This document shows positions 19,977-20,125 of a DNA stretch of 20,125 bases, one piece after another. Position numbers and translations under genes: made by a program. Each line of letters opens with the position of its first letter. The first letter of the stretch is position 1. The DNA comes from a virus. Location of the stretch: positions 1 to 20,125 of the IMG/VR virus record IMGVR_UViG_3300022538_000264; one strand, written 5' to 3'. The notes under the pieces were generated by a model, which was not told where the DNA came from, did no database searches, and was given only the letters and a program-made list of their open reading frames with translations.

Positions 19977-20125
19977 AATTTATTCCTTTTAATATGGTTT
20001 GGAATTCAGGTGATTTTACTTCAACTTGCAACATCTCAGAAATAAGATTATCAATTGTTTTTCTTCTCTGGCTCTTAGAATATGAACTCCAAGCCTTTAG
20101 CTTTCCAAGTATTTTGTCTTTATAC
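19963..20125 (-). CDS. C-terminal part of an unknown gene (cut by window edge)
   Basis: The last 53 codons of a frame that continues beyond the right edge: YKDKILGKLKAWSSYSKSQR, then helices with LISEMLQVEVKSPEFQTILK and GINYELL before TGA. Helical and basic. It overlaps the HNH start by 14 nt. Not enough to identify. Confidence 0.6.
   Translation of the reverse strand, partial: YKDKILGKLKAWSSYSKSQRRKTIDNLISEMLQVEVKSPEFQTILKGINYELL

Noticed and set aside
1-20125. CRISPR array, insertion sequence, integrase or lysis cassette
   Set aside because: No regularly spaced repeats, transposase motifs, recombinase motifs or endolysin domains were seen in any frame.

Overview
The window is part of a tailed-phage genome, either a prophage or a free phage. 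It carries the head and tail assembly genes of a siphovirus-type particle (long non-contractile tail, judged from a tape measure protein, a tail terminator and a frameshifted tail-assembly chaperone pair). The DNA is AT-rich, genes are tightly packed with ATGA/TGATG overlaps, and most starts have good AAGGAG-type ribosome binding sites. This suggests a low-GC bacterial host that uses Shine-Dalgarno initiation. No host genes, integrase, tRNA gene, CRISPR array or insertion sequence is visible, so the host cannot be named.

Layout, reading the minus strand from high to low coordinates. (1) 20125-16520 is a block of early or middle genes: a gene cut by the window edge, a small HNH protein, an unknown, a DnaD-like replication protein with a Phg_2220_C-type end, a cysteine-rich zinc protein, and small genes including coiled-coil and one-TM proteins. 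(2) 16519-14716 holds an intergenic control region with two near-identical 18-bp repeats, then a short operon: a minimal nucleotidyltransferase-fold protein and two unknown proteins, with a tRNA-like minihelix between them. A small 70-aa gene follows. (3) 14648-10028 is the packaging and portal module: PLD-like protein, TerS, TerL, portal, MuF-type head protein. (4) 10026-6715 is an island that breaks the head-gene order. It has a free-standing HNH endonuclease with its own promoter, six tiny plus-strand genes behind a consensus sigma-70 promoter, and a divergent Rha-family regulator operon that ends in a terminator. (5) 6577-1 resumes the virion module: scaffold, P22-type major coat protein, three small or unknown genes, adaptor, head closure, HK97-gp10-like, tail terminator, major tail protein, tail chaperone with a -1 frameshift extension, and the tape measure start.

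Working logic: TerS/TerL package DNA through the portal into a shell built from scaffold and coat protein. The connector proteins close the head and join it to a tail whose length is set by the tape measure protein with help from the chaperones. Intrinsic terminators lie right after the coat and major tail genes, which would give these abundant proteins the most transcript. The best candidates for new biology are the control signals (two apparently leaderless genes and an ATAACACA-N6-minus-10 motif seen four times), the nucleotidyltransferase-fold operon with its tandem operators, and the plus-strand island of tiny unknown genes.
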